The notes: generated from the sequence alone by a model not told the origin. 64,000 nucleotides of DNA from Xanthomonas sp. NCPPB 1128 (GCF_001043115.1 NZ_LFME01000007.1:62001-126000); one strand, 5' to 3'; counted from the first letter of the stretch, positions 8,763 through 19,287 are shown. Numbers and translations: made by a program.

Positions 8763-10478
8763 TCAGGCCGAAGCTGCGCTTTGCCAACCGTGGCGCGAAG
8801 CGGTGTCGCGCAGCAGCGTTGCGAAGTCGTCGGCGAATCCTTGCATGTCGAACAGGCCGCTGTCCGCGCGCCGCGCGTGCAGCCGCTCGCGCAGCGCCTG
8901 CAGCGCTGGGGAATCGCGACCCAGGCGCACCGCGGCGGCGACGAACGCCGCATCGTCGGCGGCATTCATCTCGTCCAGGCCGAGATGATGGTTGAGGCTG
9001 CCGGCCACGCGCGCGGCGAAGGTGCTGCCGGGGCAGGTCAACACCGGGCAGCCGGCCCACAAGGCGTCGGAGGCGGTGGTGTGGGCGTTGTACGGATGCG
9101 TGTCCAGGAACAGGTCGGCGTGCCGGTAGCGCGCCAGATAGTCCGGGTGTGCCAGCTTGGGCATGAAGCGCAGGCGCGTCGGCTCCACGCCGGCCGCAGA
9201 GGCGGCCGCGCGCAGTCGGTCATCGGCTTGGCCCGGGCCGGACAGCAGCCACAGCACGCTGTCGGGCACCTGCCGCAGCACCTCCAGCATCCGCGCCATG
9301 CTGCGCGGGCCGAGCTTGTAGCTGTTGTTGAAGCAGCAGAACACGGTGCCGTGCTCGGGCAGGCCGCAGTCGCTGCGCGAAGGTGGATCGCCGACGTGGC
9401 GGGTGGCGTCGGACGGCTGGAAGGCGCGTGGCAGCCGCAGCACCCGCTCGCTGTAGTGCGCGGCCAGTGCCGGCGGCAACGCATAGGCGTCGCCGACCAC
9501 GTAGTCGATCCACGGCGCGCCGGAGGTGCCGGGGTAGGCCAGCCAGTTCAGTTGCACCGATGCCGGGCGCAGCGCCAGGACTTCCGGCGTGCCGCCGCCG
9601 CCCCAGCCGCGCAGATCGAACAGCAGGTCGATACCGGCGTCGCGGATGCACTGGGCGAGCTGCCGATGCGGCAGTCCGGCCACGTCGTGCCACGCGTGTG
9701 CGGCGGCCTGCAGGCGTACGCGGAGCGCGCTGCGGTCGTCGCCGTTGAGCGCGAACAGGTGCACCTGCAGGTCGCCATGCGCGCGCAGGTGCTCGAACAG
9801 AGCGACGGTCAGCAGGCCAGTGGGGTGCGCGCCGAAGCCGTTGGACAGGAAGCCGACGCGTAGCCCGCCATCGCGGCGCACCTGCGTGGCCGGCAGTGGC
9901 GTCAGGGTGCGCGCCAGCGCCTGGGCGCGGTTGCGCGCGCAGCGCAGTTGCTCGTCCGCGCCCGCGTCCTCGTTGAGAAAGGCGAACGGTTCGATCGCCG
10001 GGTGTCCCTGCCGCACCGCGCTGCGGACCTGCTGCGACAGCGCGTCCAGTCCGCGCCAGTCGCACAGTTTGCGGCGCCAGTTCAGCAGGTAGGCGGCGAT
10101 CGACGGTTCCTGCGGTAGCAGGGCGTGCGCATGCGCGTAGGCCTGCGCCGCGGCTTCGGCCTCGCCGTTGTCTTCCAGCGCGTGGCCCAGCCACACCGCG
10201 ATGCCTGGGTGCTGCGGCGCCTGCTGCAGCGCCCCGCGCAACGCCTGCGCGGCCTCGGCATGGCGGCCCTGGGTCCAGCGCACCCGTCCCAGGCGCGCCA
10301 GCGCTTCTGGATGGCCCGGGCGCAACTGCAGCGCGCGCAGGGCCGCCTGTTCGCCGGCCGCCACGGCGCCGGCGCCGAGTTCGGCGTCGGCGAGCATCAC
10401 CCAGGCCAGGAAATCCTGCGGATCGCGCCGTACCGCGGCCTGCAATCGCAGGCGTTCGTCGGCGCCGCCGTCGTTCAT
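8763..10478 (-). CDS. ogt: O-GlcNAc transferase family protein (GT41, SPINDLY-like)
   Basis: 571 residues, against 568 for X. campestris OGT. Residues 1 to about 170 are TPR-like helices; the catalytic region follows. The catalytic His218 (GFGAHPTG) and UDP-binding Lys388 (NNSYKLGP) fall at exactly the numbers known for the X. campestris enzyme when translation starts at 10478, which supports that start over the in-frame one 25 codons upstream. The family transfers GlcNAc from UDP-GlcNAc to Ser/Thr; the bacterial targets are not established. It is last in the hemA-prfA-GNAT-ogt cluster, 40 bp after the GNAT gene. Confidence 0.93.
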   Translation of the reverse strand: MNDGGADERLRLQAAVRRDPQDFLAWVMLADAELGAGAVAAGEQAALRALQLRPGHPEALARLGRVRWTQGRHAEAAQALRGALQQAPQHPGIAVWLGHALEDNGEAEAAAQAYAHAHALLPQEPSIAAYLLNWRRKLCDWRGLDALSQQVRSAVRQGHPAIEPFAFLNEDAGADEQLRCARNRAQALARTLTPLPATQVRRDGGLRVGFLSNGFGAHPTGLLTVALFEHLRAHGDLQVHLFALNGDDRSALRVRLQAAAHAWHDVAGLPHRQLAQCIRDAGIDLLFDLRGWGGGGTPEVLALRPASVQLNWLAYPGTSGAPWIDYVVGDAYALPPALAAHYSERVLRLPRAFQPSDATRHVGDPPSRSDCGLPEHGTVFCCFNNSYKLGPRSMARMLEVLRQVPDSVLWLLSGPGQADDRLRAAASAAGVEPTRLRFMPKLAHPDYLARYRHADLFLDTHPYNAHTTASDALWAGCPVLTCPGSTFAARVAGSLNHHLGLDEMNAADDAAFVAAAVRLGRDSPALQALRERLHARRADSGLFDMQGFADDFATLLRDTASRHGWQSAASA

Positions 10479-10518
10479 GCGGCCGTGATGGCCGCGACCG
10501 ACCGCGTGCGGCGCGTAC

Positions 10519-10971
10519 TCACGGCACCAGCGCCTTGACGTAATGCTGCGCACTCAGGTCCTGTTGCCAGCCGCAGGCGCGGTACAGGGCCTGCGCGACG
10601 AGATTGTCCTGCGCCGTCTCCAGCACGATGCGCACCGCGCCATCGGCCGCGGCGTGGCGTTCGGCGGAATGCAGCAGCGCTTGCGCCACGCCATGGCGGC
10701 GGTGCGCAGGCGCCACGTACAGATCGTTGAGGATCCACACGCGCGCCGCCCGCACCGAGGAGAAGGACGGATACAACTGCGCGAAGCCGGCCGCCTGCGC
10801 CTCGCGCTCGGCCAGCAGCACGACCGATTCGGCGTTGGCCAGGCGCGCGGCCAGGAAGGCGTGCGCGGTCGCCGCATCCGGCGCCTGCCCGTAGAACTGT
10901 CGGTAGGCGTCGAACAGCGCTGCCAGCGCCTGCAGGTCCTGCGCATCGGCTTGGCGCACGCGCACGCTCAT
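10519..10971 (-). CDS. GNAT family N-acetyltransferase
   Basis: 150 residues with the complete GNAT fold. The acetyl-CoA loop is [15 protein letters not shown] (R/QxxGxG/A type) near residue 92, preceded by the WILNDLYV strand and followed by LYRACGWQ near the C terminus. The acceptor substrate is unknown. The ATG overlaps the prfA stop by four bases (ATGA). Its place directly behind peptide release factor 1 hints at a ribosome- or protein-modifying role, but this is only positional. Confidence 0.88.
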   Translation of the reverse strand: MSVRVRQADAQDLQALAALFDAYRQFYGQAPDAATAHAFLAARLANAESVVLLAEREAQAAGFAQLYPSFSSVRAARVWILNDLYVAPAHRRHGVAQALLHSAERHAAADGAVRIVLETAQDNLVAQALYRACGWQQDLSAQHYVKALVP

Positions 10972-12053
10972 GGGCTGTCGCTCAGGCGCGCCAGTTCGTC
11001 GACCTGGTGCTCGTGGCTCAGGCGTCCGATCAGCGCATCGAGGTCGCCCTCGATCACGTTCGGCAGGTCGTACAGTGTCAGGCCCTCGACGCGGTGGTCG
11101 GTGATGCGGCCCTGCGGGAAGTTGTAGGTGCGGATGCGCTGGCTGCGGTCGCCGCTGCCGACCTGCAGCTTGCGGTCCTGCGCCTCGGCCGCGGCCTGCT
11201 TGCTGCGCTCGGCCTCCAGCAGCTGCGCCTTGAGTCGCTTCAGCGCCTTGTCGCGGTTGGCATGCTGGCTGCGCTCGGTCTGGCACTCCACCACCACGCC
11301 GCTGGGCACGTGGGTGATGCGGATCGCCGACTCGGTCTTGTTGACGTGCTGGCCGCCGGCGCCGGAAGAGCGGAAGGTGTCGATCTTCAGGTCGGCCGGG
11401 TTGATCGCGATCTCCTCCACGTCGTCGGCCTCGGGAATGATCGCCACCGTCGCCGCGGAGGTGTGGATGCGGCCCTGCGACTCGGTCGCCGGCACGCGCT
11501 GCACGCGGTGCGTGCCGGATTCGAACTTGAGTTTGGAGTAGGCGCCGCGGCCGACGATGCGCGCCACGACCTCCTTGTAGCCGCCGTGCTCGCCGGGGCT
11601 GTCCGATTCCACTTCCACCTTCCAGCCCTGGCGCTCGGCGTAGCGCGCGTACATGCGGAACAGGTCGCCGGCGAAGATCGCCGCCTCGTCGCCGCCGGTG
11701 CCGGCGCGCACTTCCAGGAACAGGTTGCCGTCGTCGCGCGGATCGCGCGGCACCAGCAGCAGCGCCAGTTCCGCGTCCAGTTCGGCCAGGCGCGCCTGCG
11801 CGGCGGCGATTTCCTCCTCGGCCAGTTCGCGCAGTTCCGGATCGGCGCGCATCGCCTCGGCCGAGGCCAGGTCGGCCTTGGCCGCGGCCTCGGCGGCCAG
11901 CGCGGCGGCGACCGGCTCCAGTTGCGCGAACTCCCGCGAGTAGTCGCGGAAGCGGGTGTTGTCGCTCACCACCTCGGGGTCGGACAGCAGGCGTTCGAGT
12001 TCTTCGCGACGCTCGGCCAGCGCCTCCAGCTTACGGCGCAGGGTCGGTGTCAT
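10968..12053 (-). CDS. prfA: Peptide chain release factor 1
   Basis: 361 residues, standard RF1 length. The GGQ catalytic motif ([12 protein letters not shown]) that enters the peptidyl-transferase centre is present, and the codon-recognition motif PAT (RVPATESQG) marks RF1, which reads UAA and UAG, rather than RF2. The start overlaps the end of hemA by 23 bp, so translation is coupled. The hemA-prfA order is widely conserved in gammaproteobacteria. Confidence 0.98.
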   Translation of the reverse strand: MTPTLRRKLEALAERREELERLLSDPEVVSDNTRFRDYSREFAQLEPVAAALAAEAAAKADLASAEAMRADPELRELAEEEIAAAQARLAELDAELALLLVPRDPRDDGNLFLEVRAGTGGDEAAIFAGDLFRMYARYAERQGWKVEVESDSPGEHGGYKEVVARIVGRGAYSKLKFESGTHRVQRVPATESQGRIHTSAATVAIIPEADDVEEIAINPADLKIDTFRSSGAGGQHVNKTESAIRITHVPSGVVVECQTERSQHANRDKALKRLKAQLLEAERSKQAAAEAQDRKLQVGSGDRSQRIRTYNFPQGRITDHRVEGLTLYDLPNVIEGDLDALIGRLSHEHQVDELARLSDSP

Positions 12054-13314
12054 CGGTCTTCAGGATGGGGTGGAAATAGCCCGGCTTCTCCGGGAACAGG
12101 CGCTCGGCGGCGCGGGCCAGCTCGGCGTCGCCGCGCAGCGCCGCTTCGCGCAGCGCCGCGGTGGGCGGATGCAGCAGGCGGTTGGTCAGGGTGTTGGCGA
12201 GGAACTCCAGCACCTCGTCGGCGGGCTTGCCGTGCGCCAGCTGCTGCCGCGCCTTGGCCAGCACGTCGTCGCGGGTGCTGTCGCCATGCGCGCGCAGGCG
12301 CTTGAGCGGCGCCTGGCGGGTGCTGGCCTGCAGCGCCTCCATGTAGCGCACGACCTGCAGGTCGATGATCGCCTCGGCCGCTTCGGCGGCCTCGCGGCGG
12401 CCGCGGCGGTTGTCCTCGACCGCGCGCTCCAGGTCGTCGACGGTGTACAGGTAGGCGTCGGCCAGGTCGGCCACGCCGGCCTCGATGTCGCGCGGCACCG
12501 CCAGGTCGAACAGCAGCATCGGCTTGTGCTTGCGCGCGCGCAGCGCCTGCTCGACCTGCGCCCGGGTCACCACCGGCTCGCGCGCGGCGGTGGCCGAGAA
12601 CACCACGTCGGCCTCGTGCAGGTGGCGCTCCAGCTCGCTCAGCGGCAGCGCCACGCCGCCGTGGCGGCTGGCCAGCTCCTGCGCGTGGGCGAGGGTGCGG
12701 TTGGCGATCAGCAGGCGCCGCACGCGGCCCTCGCTGAGATGCTTGGCGGCCAGCTCGATGGTCTCGCCGGCGCCGACCAGCAGCACGGTCGATTCGCTGA
12801 GCCGGGCGAAGGAACTCTGCGCCAGGCGCACCGCGGTGGAGGCGACCGAGACCGGATTGGCGCCGACCCGGGTGTCGGTGCGCGCGCGCTTGGCCACCGA
12901 GAAGGTCTGCTGGAACAGGCGGTCCAGGCGGCCGCCCATCGCCCCGTGCTCGCGCGCCAGCGACCAGGCGTCCTTCACCTGGCCGAGGATCTGCGGCTCG
13001 CCCAGCACCATCGAGTCCAGCCCGGTGGCGACCCGGAACAGGTGCCGCACCGCATCCGCATCCTGGTGCTGGTACAGATAGGCGTGCAGGCCGGCGGCGT
13101 GCGAATCCAGCCAGTCGGCCAGGTGCTGCGCATCGCCGGCGATGGCGTACAGCTCGGTGCGGTTGCAGGTGGACAACAGCGCCGCCTCGGCGACGTCGGG
13201 CAGCGCGCGCAGCGATTGCAGCGCGCGCGGCAATGCGTCGCCGGCGAATGCCACCCGTTCGCGCAGGTCGACCGGCGCGGTCTGGTGGTTCAATCCGAGC
13301 ACCCACAACGTCAT
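12031..13314 (-). CDS. hemA: Glutamyl-tRNA reductase
   Basis: 427 residues. It reduces Glu-tRNA(Glu) to glutamate-1-semialdehyde, the first step of C5-pathway tetrapyrrole synthesis. The catalytic Cys50 lies in [11 protein letters not shown], the [17 protein letters not shown] signature follows near 100, and the NADPH-binding VLLVGAGET loop near 175. The start [14 protein letters not shown] at 13314 is chosen as the conserved N terminus; an in-frame ATG 11 codons earlier is less likely. It is divergent from the TPR gene with 66 bp between starts. Confidence 0.97.
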   Translation of the reverse strand: MTLWVLGLNHQTAPVDLRERVAFAGDALPRALQSLRALPDVAEAALLSTCNRTELYAIAGDAQHLADWLDSHAAGLHAYLYQHQDADAVRHLFRVATGLDSMVLGEPQILGQVKDAWSLAREHGAMGGRLDRLFQQTFSVAKRARTDTRVGANPVSVASTAVRLAQSSFARLSESTVLLVGAGETIELAAKHLSEGRVRRLLIANRTLAHAQELASRHGGVALPLSELERHLHEADVVFSATAAREPVVTRAQVEQALRARKHKPMLLFDLAVPRDIEAGVADLADAYLYTVDDLERAVEDNRRGRREAAEAAEAIIDLQVVRYMEALQASTRQAPLKRLRAHGDSTRDDVLAKARQQLAHGKPADEVLEFLANTLTNRLLHPPTAALREAALRGDAELARAAERLFPEKPGYFHPILKTDDTDPAP

Positions 13315-13380
13315 CTGTTCAGTTGCTTGCGATAAGCTGCTGGCCATTCAGGGCCCCATTTTACGGCCCGGCCGCTTCCG

Positions 13381-15051
13381 ATGCCCGCATTGATTCGCAT
13401 CCGTACCATTCTGCTGCTGTCCGCAATCGCCGCCGTGGCCGCACCGGCCGCGGCCAAAGCGCCGAGCCCCGCCCAGGACGTGATGACCCCGGTCCTGGCC
13501 GGCGAGTTCGCCCTGCAGGCCGGACAACTGGCCGACGCCTCGCGCTGGTACCTGCAGGCCGCCAACGACAGCCCCGGCGACGCCGGCCTGGCGGAACGCG
13601 CCACCCGTATCGCGATGCTGGCCAACGACAGCACCGCCGCCGCCCAGGCCCTGGCGCTGTGGCGGCAGCGCGCCCCCGAGTCGCTGGCCATGCGCAGCGC
13701 CGAGGCCTCGCTGGCCCTGCGCAACGGCAACCTGCGGCAGGCGCGCAGCCTGCTGGTGGCCTTGCTGCGCGACAAGGATCCGCGCGGCTGGCGCTTCGCC
13801 CTGATCGCCCTGGTCAGCGGCAACCGCGATCCGGAAGTGGCGGCCAAGGCCCTGGACCAGTTGCTCGATGCCAATGCCATTCCCAACCAGCTCGAGGCCT
13901 GGCAGGAGTTCGGGCGCCTGGCGCTGCGCCTGGATCAGCCCAAGCTGGCCGAGCGCATCGTCGACCAGTTGGTCAAGCGCTTCCCGCAGGAGCCGCGCGT
14001 GGCGCTGCTGCATGCCACCCAGTTGCAGCAGGCGGGCAAGACCGAGCAGGCGCGCGTGCTGCTGCAGGGCGTGGAACCCAAGGTGTCGGGCGACCCGGAA
14101 CTCCGCACCGCGCTGGCCTATGCCTACGACGCCATCGGCGACACCGCCGCCGCCGCGCGGGTGCTGGCGCTGGGGCCGCAGACCACACAGAACTACGGCC
14201 TGCGCGCCTCGATGCTGGCCAAGCTGCAGGACAACGCGGCCTTGACCGCGCTGTACGACGAGTTGCGCAAGGGTGCCGACCGTCCCGATCCGGAGCGGCG
14301 CCTGCTGCTCGGCAAGATCGCCGAGTTCCTCAAGCGCAATCAGGAGGCGGTGGACTGGTACCGCGGCGTGCCGGGCGGCCCGCTACGTAGTGAGGCGCGG
14401 TTGCGCGCCGCCGGTGCGCTGTACGCGCTCGGTCAGAAGGACGCCGCCTTCGCCGAGGCGCGCGTGCTGCAGGACGATGCCGAAGCCGACGATGCCGCGC
14501 GCCGCGACGCCTATGTGCTGGAGGCGGAACTGCGCCAGCGCAGCGGCGACGACGCCGGCGAGCTGCAGGTGTTCGAGCGCGGCCTGGCCGCGTATCCGGA
14601 CGACAACGCGCTGCTGTACGCCCGCGGGCTGTCCTGGGAGCGCCGCGATCGCATCGACCGCGCCGAGGCCGACCTGCGCAAGATCCTGGTCACCGACCCG
14701 GAGAACGTGGCAGCGCTGAACGCGCTCGGCTACACCCTGGCCGACCGCACCAAGCGCTATCGCGAAGCGCTGCAGCTGATCGACCGCGCACGCACCGCCG
14801 ATCCTGACAACGCGGCGATCATCGACAGCTACGGCTGGGTGCTGTACCGGCTCGGCAAGACCCAGGAGGCGCTGGTGCAACTGCGTCGTGCCTGGAGCCT
14901 GGTGAAGGATCCGGAGATCGCCGCGCACATCGGCCAGGTGCTGTGGGAGCAGGGCAAGCACGAAGAGGCCAACAAGTACTTCGACGAGGCGCGCAAGCTC
15001 GATCCGGACAATCGCGCGCTGCGCCGCGCCCTGGAACAGGTGACGCCGTGA
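13381..15051 (+). CDS. TPR-repeat periplasmic/outer membrane-associated protein
   Basis: 556 residues. A signal peptide ([21 protein letters not shown]) indicates export. The rest is built of tetratricopeptide repeats, clearest at residues 420-540 ([66 protein letters not shown]). It is the orthologue by position of the TPR gene that stands between hemA and lolB in Pseudomonas. Function is not known; a protein-protein scaffold role in envelope work is inferred. It overlaps lolB by four bases. Confidence 0.88.
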   Translation: MPALIRIRTILLLSAIAAVAAPAAAKAPSPAQDVMTPVLAGEFALQAGQLADASRWYLQAANDSPGDAGLAERATRIAMLANDSTAAAQALALWRQRAPESLAMRSAEASLALRNGNLRQARSLLVALLRDKDPRGWRFALIALVSGNRDPEVAAKALDQLLDANAIPNQLEAWQEFGRLALRLDQPKLAERIVDQLVKRFPQEPRVALLHATQLQQAGKTEQARVLLQGVEPKVSGDPELRTALAYAYDAIGDTAAAARVLALGPQTTQNYGLRASMLAKLQDNAALTALYDELRKGADRPDPERRLLLGKIAEFLKRNQEAVDWYRGVPGGPLRSEARLRAAGALYALGQKDAAFAEARVLQDDAEADDAARRDAYVLEAELRQRSGDDAGELQVFERGLAAYPDDNALLYARGLSWERRDRIDRAEADLRKILVTDPENVAALNALGYTLADRTKRYREALQLIDRARTADPDNAAIIDSYGWVLYRLGKTQEALVQLRRAWSLVKDPEIAAHIGQVLWEQGKHEEANKYFDEARKLDPDNRALRRALEQVTP

Positions 15052-15701
15052 GTCAGAACCTGCGCGCCGCGTGGGCGCTGGCCGCCGGGCTGCTGCTGGC
15101 CGGCTGCAGCGCGCTGCCGACACGCACTCCGGCGCCGGTTGCCGCCGCCACGCCCGATGCCGCCGCGCAGCAGGTCGAGGCGGCGCGTGTGCAGTGGCTG
15201 CAGGCGCATCCGGACTGGGCGTTCCAGGGGCGTGTGGCGATCAGCAACGGCCGCAACGGCGGCAGCGGCCGCATCGACTGGAAGCAGCAGCATCGCCAGT
15301 ACGAGGTGCAGCTCAGCGCGCCGGTGACCCGGCAGAGCTGGCGCCTGACCGGCGACAGCCATTCCGAGGCCGGGCGCCTGGAAGGCATGGAGGGCGGGCC
15401 GCGCGAAGGCGAGAACGCCGAGCAACTGCTGCTGGAGGCGACCGGCTGGGAAATTCCGGTCAATCTGCTACCGCAGTGGGTGCGCGGGCAGGTGGCATCG
15501 GATACCGAGGCGCCCGAGCACGTGGACTACGATGCCCAGGGGCGGCCGCGCACCTTGCGGCAGATGGGCTGGGACATCGACTTCCAGGAGTGGTATCCGC
15601 CCAGCGACGGCCAGCCGGCGTTGCCGCGGCGCATCGAGGCGCGCAACGGCGGCGCCAAGGTGCGCTTGCTGGTGGATCACTGGGACATTCCGGCGCAATG
15701 A
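15048..15701 (+). CDS. lolB: Outer-membrane lipoprotein LolB
   Basis: 217 residues starting at GTG, which overlaps the previous stop (GTGA). The signal peptide ends in the lipobox LLAGC with lipidated Cys20. The sequence [22 protein letters not shown] matches the LolB beta-barrel entry. LolB accepts lipoproteins from LolA and inserts them into the outer membrane. Its stop overlaps the ispE ATG (ATGA), so TPR-lolB-ispE is one coupled unit. Confidence 0.95.
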   Translation: MSQNLRAAWALAAGLLLAGCSALPTRTPAPVAAATPDAAAQQVEAARVQWLQAHPDWAFQGRVAISNGRNGGSGRIDWKQQHRQYEVQLSAPVTRQSWRLTGDSHSEAGRLEGMEGGPREGENAEQLLLEATGWEIPVNLLPQWVRGQVASDTEAPEHVDYDAQGRPRTLRQMGWDIDFQEWYPPSDGQPALPRRIEARNGGAKVRLLVDHWDIPAQ

Positions 15702-16561
15702 GCCGGACGATGGAGGGGGGCTGGTCGTCCTGGCCGGCCCCGGCGAAGCTGAACCTGTTCCTGCAGATCACCGGCCGCCGGCCGGACGGCTACCACCAGT
15801 TGCAGACCGTGTTCCGCCTGCTGGACTGGGGCGATACGGTGCACCTGCGGCCGCGTGCGGACGGGGTGGTCGCACGGCTCGGCCCGTCCGTGGCCGGTGT
15901 CGCCGAGGCTGACGATCTGCTGGTGCGTGCCGCGCGGTTGTTGCAAAAAGCTGCCAACGTCGCGCAAGGTGTGGATATCCGCGTCGAAAAGCGCATTCCG
16001 GCCGGCGGTGGCTTCGGTGGTGGCTCGTCCGATGCGGCAACCGCGCTGGTGGCGCTGAATGCGCTATGGGGCGCCGGGCTGGACGAGGACGCCCTGGCCG
16101 GCCTCGGTCTGTCGCTGGGCGCGGATGTGCCCGTGTTCGTGCGCGGGCGCGACGCCTGGGCCGAGGGCGTGGGCGAGCAATTGACCCCGCTCGCCCTGCC
16201 GCCGGCCTGGTATGTGCTGGCCGATCCGGGCGTGCACGTGCCCACCGCAGCGCTGTTCCAGTCCCCGGATTTGACGCGGGATGCTGCGCCCGCGAAAATA
16301 GCGGACTTCGTTTCAGGTTTCCTGCTCGGTAACGCGTTCGAGCCGGTCCTGCTTCGCCGCGAACCGGCCGTCCAGGCCACGTTCCAGGCGCTGGCTCGGA
16401 TCGGCACGCCACGCCTGACCGGATCGGGGAGCGGTTGTTTCGTCGAGTTCGCCGATCGCGCTGCCGCCGTGCGCGCGCTGGCGGACTTGCCGGATGGGAT
16501 GCGCGCCTGGGTGGCAGGTGGTGTCCCGCGTTCGGCGCTGCTCGACGCGCTGGAGGCTTGA
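15698..16561 (+). CDS. ispE: 4-diphosphocytidyl-2-C-methyl-D-erythritol kinase
   Basis: 287 residues of the GHMP kinase fold. [21 protein letters not shown] is the N-terminal signature with the catalytic Lys; the ATP-binding loop [15 protein letters not shown] is near residue 100, and the SGSGCFVEF motif lies near 245. It phosphorylates CDP-methylerythritol in the MEP isoprenoid pathway. tRNA-Gln starts 13 bp after the stop and is therefore very likely on the same transcript. Confidence 0.97.
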   Translation: MSRTMEGGWSSWPAPAKLNLFLQITGRRPDGYHQLQTVFRLLDWGDTVHLRPRADGVVARLGPSVAGVAEADDLLVRAARLLQKAANVAQGVDIRVEKRIPAGGGFGGGSSDAATALVALNALWGAGLDEDALAGLGLSLGADVPVFVRGRDAWAEGVGEQLTPLALPPAWYVLADPGVHVPTAALFQSPDLTRDAAPAKIADFVSGFLLGNAFEPVLLRREPAVQATFQALARIGTPRLTGSGSGCFVEFADRAAAVRALADLPDGMRAWVAGGVPRSALLDALEA

Positions 16562-16574
16562 CACAGGTTTACGC

Positions 16575-16651
16575 AGGGGCGTCGCCAAGAGGCCCAAGGC
16601 ACCAGGTTTTGATCCTGGCATTCGTAGGTTCGAATCCTACCGCCCCTGCCA
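16575..16651 (+). tRNA. tRNA-Gln (TTG)
   Basis: 77 nt including an encoded CCA. The acceptor AGGGGCG pairs with CGCCCCT; the anticodon stem CCAGG/CCTGG encloses loop TTTTGAT with anticodon TTG; the T arm GTAGG-TTCGAAT-CCTAC is perfect. It lies between ispE and prs, as in Pseudomonas. Confidence 0.97.
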
Positions 16652-16676
16652 ATGTATGCAGATCCCTCTGCAAAAG

Positions 16677-16696
16677 CCCGCACATCCATGTGCGGG
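16677..16696 (+). promoter_or_regulatory. Hairpin between tRNA-Gln and prs
   Basis: The inverted repeat CCCGCACA / TGTGCGGG (8 bp, loop TCCA) lies 25 bp after tRNA-Gln and about 100 bp before prs. It has no T run, so it may be a processing or 3'-end stabilising structure rather than a terminator. Confidence 0.5.
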
Positions 16697-16796
16697 GGTT
16701 CAACAGGTAGAAGCCAGAAGCCTCGCTCCTCTTCCGCTTTCCGATTCACGTCGTTCCGTCGCCACACGCTCTTTGCAGCCACCCGAGAGACTCCTC

Positions 16797-17756
16797 ATGC
16801 AAGACCAACGCAACCTGCTGGTGTTCTCCGGCAACGCCAACAAGCCCCTGGCCAAAAGCATCTGCCGCGAGCTTGGCGTGCGCCCCGGCAAGGCGATGGT
16901 CTCCAGCTTCTCCGACGGCGAAGTGCAGGTGGAGATCGAGGAGAACGTGCGCCGGCAGGAAGTGTTCGTGATCCAGCCGACCTGCGCGCCCAGCGCAGAG
17001 AACCTGATGGAGCTGCTGGTGATCATCGACGCGCTCAAGCGCGCCAGCGCCGCCAGCGTCACCGCGGTGGTGCCGTACTTCGGCTACTCGCGGCAGGACC
17101 GGCGCATGCGCTCCTCGCGCGTGCCGATCACCGCCAAGGTCGCGGCGAAGATGTTCAGCGCGGTCAACGCCGACCGCGTGCTGACCGTGGACCTGCACGC
17201 CGACCAGATCCAGGGTTTCTTCGACATCCCGGTCGACAACGTCTACGCCTCGCCGCTGCTGCTGGCCGACATCTGGCGCGCCTACGGCACCGACAACCTG
17301 ATCGTGGTGTCGCCGGACGTGGGCGGCGTGGTGCGCGCCCGCGCCGTGGCCAAGCGCCTGGACGATGCCGACCTGGCGATCATCGACAAGCGCCGCCCGC
17401 GCGCCAACGTGTCCACGGTGATGAACATCATCGGCGACGTCGAGGGCAAGACCTGCGTGCTGGTCGACGACATCGTCGACACCGCCGGCACCCTGTGCGC
17501 CGCCGCGGCCGCGCTGAAGGAGCGCGGCGCGCTGAAGGTCGCCGCCTATTGCACGCACGCGGTGCTGTCCGGCCCGGCGGTGAGCAACATCAGCAATTCG
17601 CAGCTGGACGAACTGGTGGTCACCGACACCATTCCGCTGTCGGAGGCCGCCCGCGCCTGCGGCAAGATCCGCCAGCTCAGCGTCGCCGAACTGCTGGCCG
17701 AAACCATCCGCCGCATCGCCTTCGGCGAGTCGGTGAGTTCGTTGTACGTCGATTAA
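16797..17756 (+). CDS. prs: Ribose-phosphate pyrophosphokinase
   Basis: 319 residues. It makes PRPP from ribose 5-phosphate and ATP for nucleotides, His and Trp. The catalytic flexible-loop region [21 protein letters not shown] near residue 97, the [12 protein letters not shown] segment near 127 and the PRPP loop [13 protein letters not shown] near 220 are all present. ATG 16797 follows CGAGAGACTCCTC. A period-7 inverted array fills the gap to rplY. Confidence 0.98.
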   Translation: MQDQRNLLVFSGNANKPLAKSICRELGVRPGKAMVSSFSDGEVQVEIEENVRRQEVFVIQPTCAPSAENLMELLVIIDALKRASAASVTAVVPYFGYSRQDRRMRSSRVPITAKVAAKMFSAVNADRVLTVDLHADQIQGFFDIPVDNVYASPLLLADIWRAYGTDNLIVVSPDVGGVVRARAVAKRLDDADLAIIDKRRPRANVSTVMNIIGDVEGKTCVLVDDIVDTAGTLCAAAAALKERGALKVAAYCTHAVLSGPAVSNISNSQLDELVVTDTIPLSEAARACGKIRQLSVAELLAETIRRIAFGESVSSLYVD

Positions 17757-17760
17757 AGGC

Positions 17761-17846
17761 TGGGAATGGGGAATCGGGAATAGGGAATCGCAACGGCGCA
17801 GTGTCGCGCTTTGACCGATTCTCCATTCCCGATTCCCCACTCCCGG
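17761..17846. repeat. Self-complementary period-7 array between prs and rplY
   Basis: The left arm (17761-17790) is four imperfect heptamers of type TNGGGAA; the right arm (17816-17846) is its complement with units like TCCCGAT. About 25 bp lie between. Transcribed, it would fold into a long imperfect hairpin. It begins five bases after the prs stop. Related arrays are in other gaps of this window. Confidence 0.8.
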
Positions 17847-17925
17847 CCCCACAGACTCTTCTGGTCGCGGAAGAGTCCTTCAAACCGCCGCGAGGCGGTT
17901 CATTCAACCAAGGTAGTAAACGCAA

Positions 17926-18573
17926 ATGGCAACCACGCATGAAATCAAGGTTCAGCGCCGCGAAGTCGAGGGCAAGGGTGCGAGCCGCCGCCTCCGTCGC
18001 GACGGCCTGATCCCGGCGATCGTCTACGGTGGCGATCTGAAGCCGGTCAACATCCAGCTCGACCACAACGAAGTCTGGCTGGCCAGCCAGAACGACTGGT
18101 TCTATTCGTCCATCCTCAGCCTGAGCCTGAATGGCGATGTGCAGAAGGTGCTGCTGCGCGATATGCAGCGTCACCCGTTCAAGCAGCTGATCATGCACAT
18201 CGACTTCCAGCGCGTGAACGACAACGAAGCCCTGCACGCCTCGGTGCCGCTGCACTTCATCAACGAGGACGTGTCCCCGGCCGGCAAGTCGGCCGAAGTG
18301 GTCGTGACCCACGAGCTGAACGAAATCCAGGTCGTGTGCCTGCCGAAGGACCTGCCGGAGTTCGTCGAAGTCGACCTGGCCGCGCTGTCGGTCGGCGACG
18401 TGATCCACCTGTCCGACCTGAAGCTGCCGGCCGGCGTCGAGCTGCCGGAACTGAAGCTTGGCAAGGAGCACGACGTGGCGGTGGTCATCGCCAAGCACGG
18501 CCGTGTCGAGGAAGAGCCGGAAGCCACCGACGCGGCGGCTGCCGCCGAGCCGGCCAAGAAGGACGGCAAGTAA
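17926..18573 (+). CDS. rplY: 50S ribosomal protein L25/Ctc
   Basis: 215 residues, the long CTC/TL5 form: an N-terminal L25 domain that binds 5S rRNA (KVQRREVEGKGASRRLRRDGLIPAIVYGG) and a C-terminal beta domain (residues 95 to about 185), then an acidic/Ala-rich tail ending in lysines. Escherichia coli has only the first domain. Lies between prs and pth in the conserved order. Confidence 0.96.
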   Translation: MATTHEIKVQRREVEGKGASRRLRRDGLIPAIVYGGDLKPVNIQLDHNEVWLASQNDWFYSSILSLSLNGDVQKVLLRDMQRHPFKQLIMHIDFQRVNDNEALHASVPLHFINEDVSPAGKSAEVVVTHELNEIQVVCLPKDLPEFVEVDLAALSVGDVIHLSDLKLPAGVELPELKLGKEHDVAVVIAKHGRVEEEPEATDAAAAAEPAKKDGK

Positions 18574-18627
18574 TCGCCTGCGCAGCGTCCGGGCCGTCGG
18601 TCCGGACGCTGCGGCGATGCATTGCGC

Positions 18628-19212
18628 ATGACTGGTCTGCGTCTGATCGTCGGCCTGGGCAATCCCGGCGCCGAACACGCGAATACCCGGCACAACGCCG
18701 GGTTTCGTTTTGTCGACGCGTTGGCGGAGCGGGCTGGCGCACGCTGGAGCGTGGACGCCAAGCTGTTCGGCGAGACCGCCAAGGTCGAGGTCGCAGGGCA
18801 GTCGGTGTGGCTGCTGAAGCCAGCCACCTTCATGAATCTCAGTGGCAAGTCGGTCACGGCCGCCTTGCGCTTCTGGAAGATCGAACCGGCGCAGGCGCTG
18901 CTGGCGCACGACGAGCTGGACCTGGCGCCGGGCACGGCGCGGCTCAAGTTCGACGGCGGCCACGGCGGCCAGAACGGACTGCGCGATACCATCCGCTTGC
19001 TCGGGCATGCCGGCTTCCACCGCCTGCGCATCGGCATCGGCCATCCCGGCCACAAGGACAAGGTGGTGCCGTGGGTACTGGGACGCGCCGGCAAGGACGA
19101 CCAGGTGCTCATCGACCGTGCCATCGACGACGCCATCGAGGTGCTGCCGCTGGCCGTGCAGGGCGACTTCAACGAGGCGATGAAGCGGTTGCATACGGGC
19201 AGGGGCGCGTGA
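18628..19212 (+). CDS. pth: Peptidyl-tRNA hydrolase
   Basis: 194 residues. Releases tRNA from dropped-off peptidyl-tRNA. The VGLGNPGAEHANTRHNAGF signature holds the catalytic His22; the HDELDL and GGHGGQNGLRD motifs line the active-site groove. The ATG at 18628 is preferred; a TTG two codons upstream is in frame. The left arm of a heptad array starts at its stop codon. Confidence 0.97.
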   Translation: MTGLRLIVGLGNPGAEHANTRHNAGFRFVDALAERAGARWSVDAKLFGETAKVEVAGQSVWLLKPATFMNLSGKSVTAALRFWKIEPAQALLAHDELDLAPGTARLKFDGGHGGQNGLRDTIRLLGHAGFHRLRIGIGHPGHKDKVVPWVLGRAGKDDQVLIDRAIDDAIEVLPLAVQGDFNEAMKRLHTGRGA

Positions 19213-19276
19213 TTGGGGATTGGGGATTCGCGGCCGCGCGGCTGGGCGAATCTCCAATCCCGAATCCCAAATCCCG
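19211..19276. repeat. Self-complementary period-7 array between pth and ychF
   Basis: Left arm 19211-19230 (GATTGGGGATTGGGGATTCG) and right arm 19248-19276, with complementary CCAATCC and CGAATCCC units, separated by 17 bp of GC-rich sequence. The array occupies nearly the whole gap between the two genes. Confidence 0.82.
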
Positions 19277-19287
19277 GAATCTGAAAC

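Noticed and set aside
8640-9863. A 407-codon plus-strand frame opposite the ogt gene.
   Set aside because: Antisense shadow; composition is Ala/Gly/Val/His-rich without motifs, whereas the minus strand encodes a recognised GT41 enzyme.
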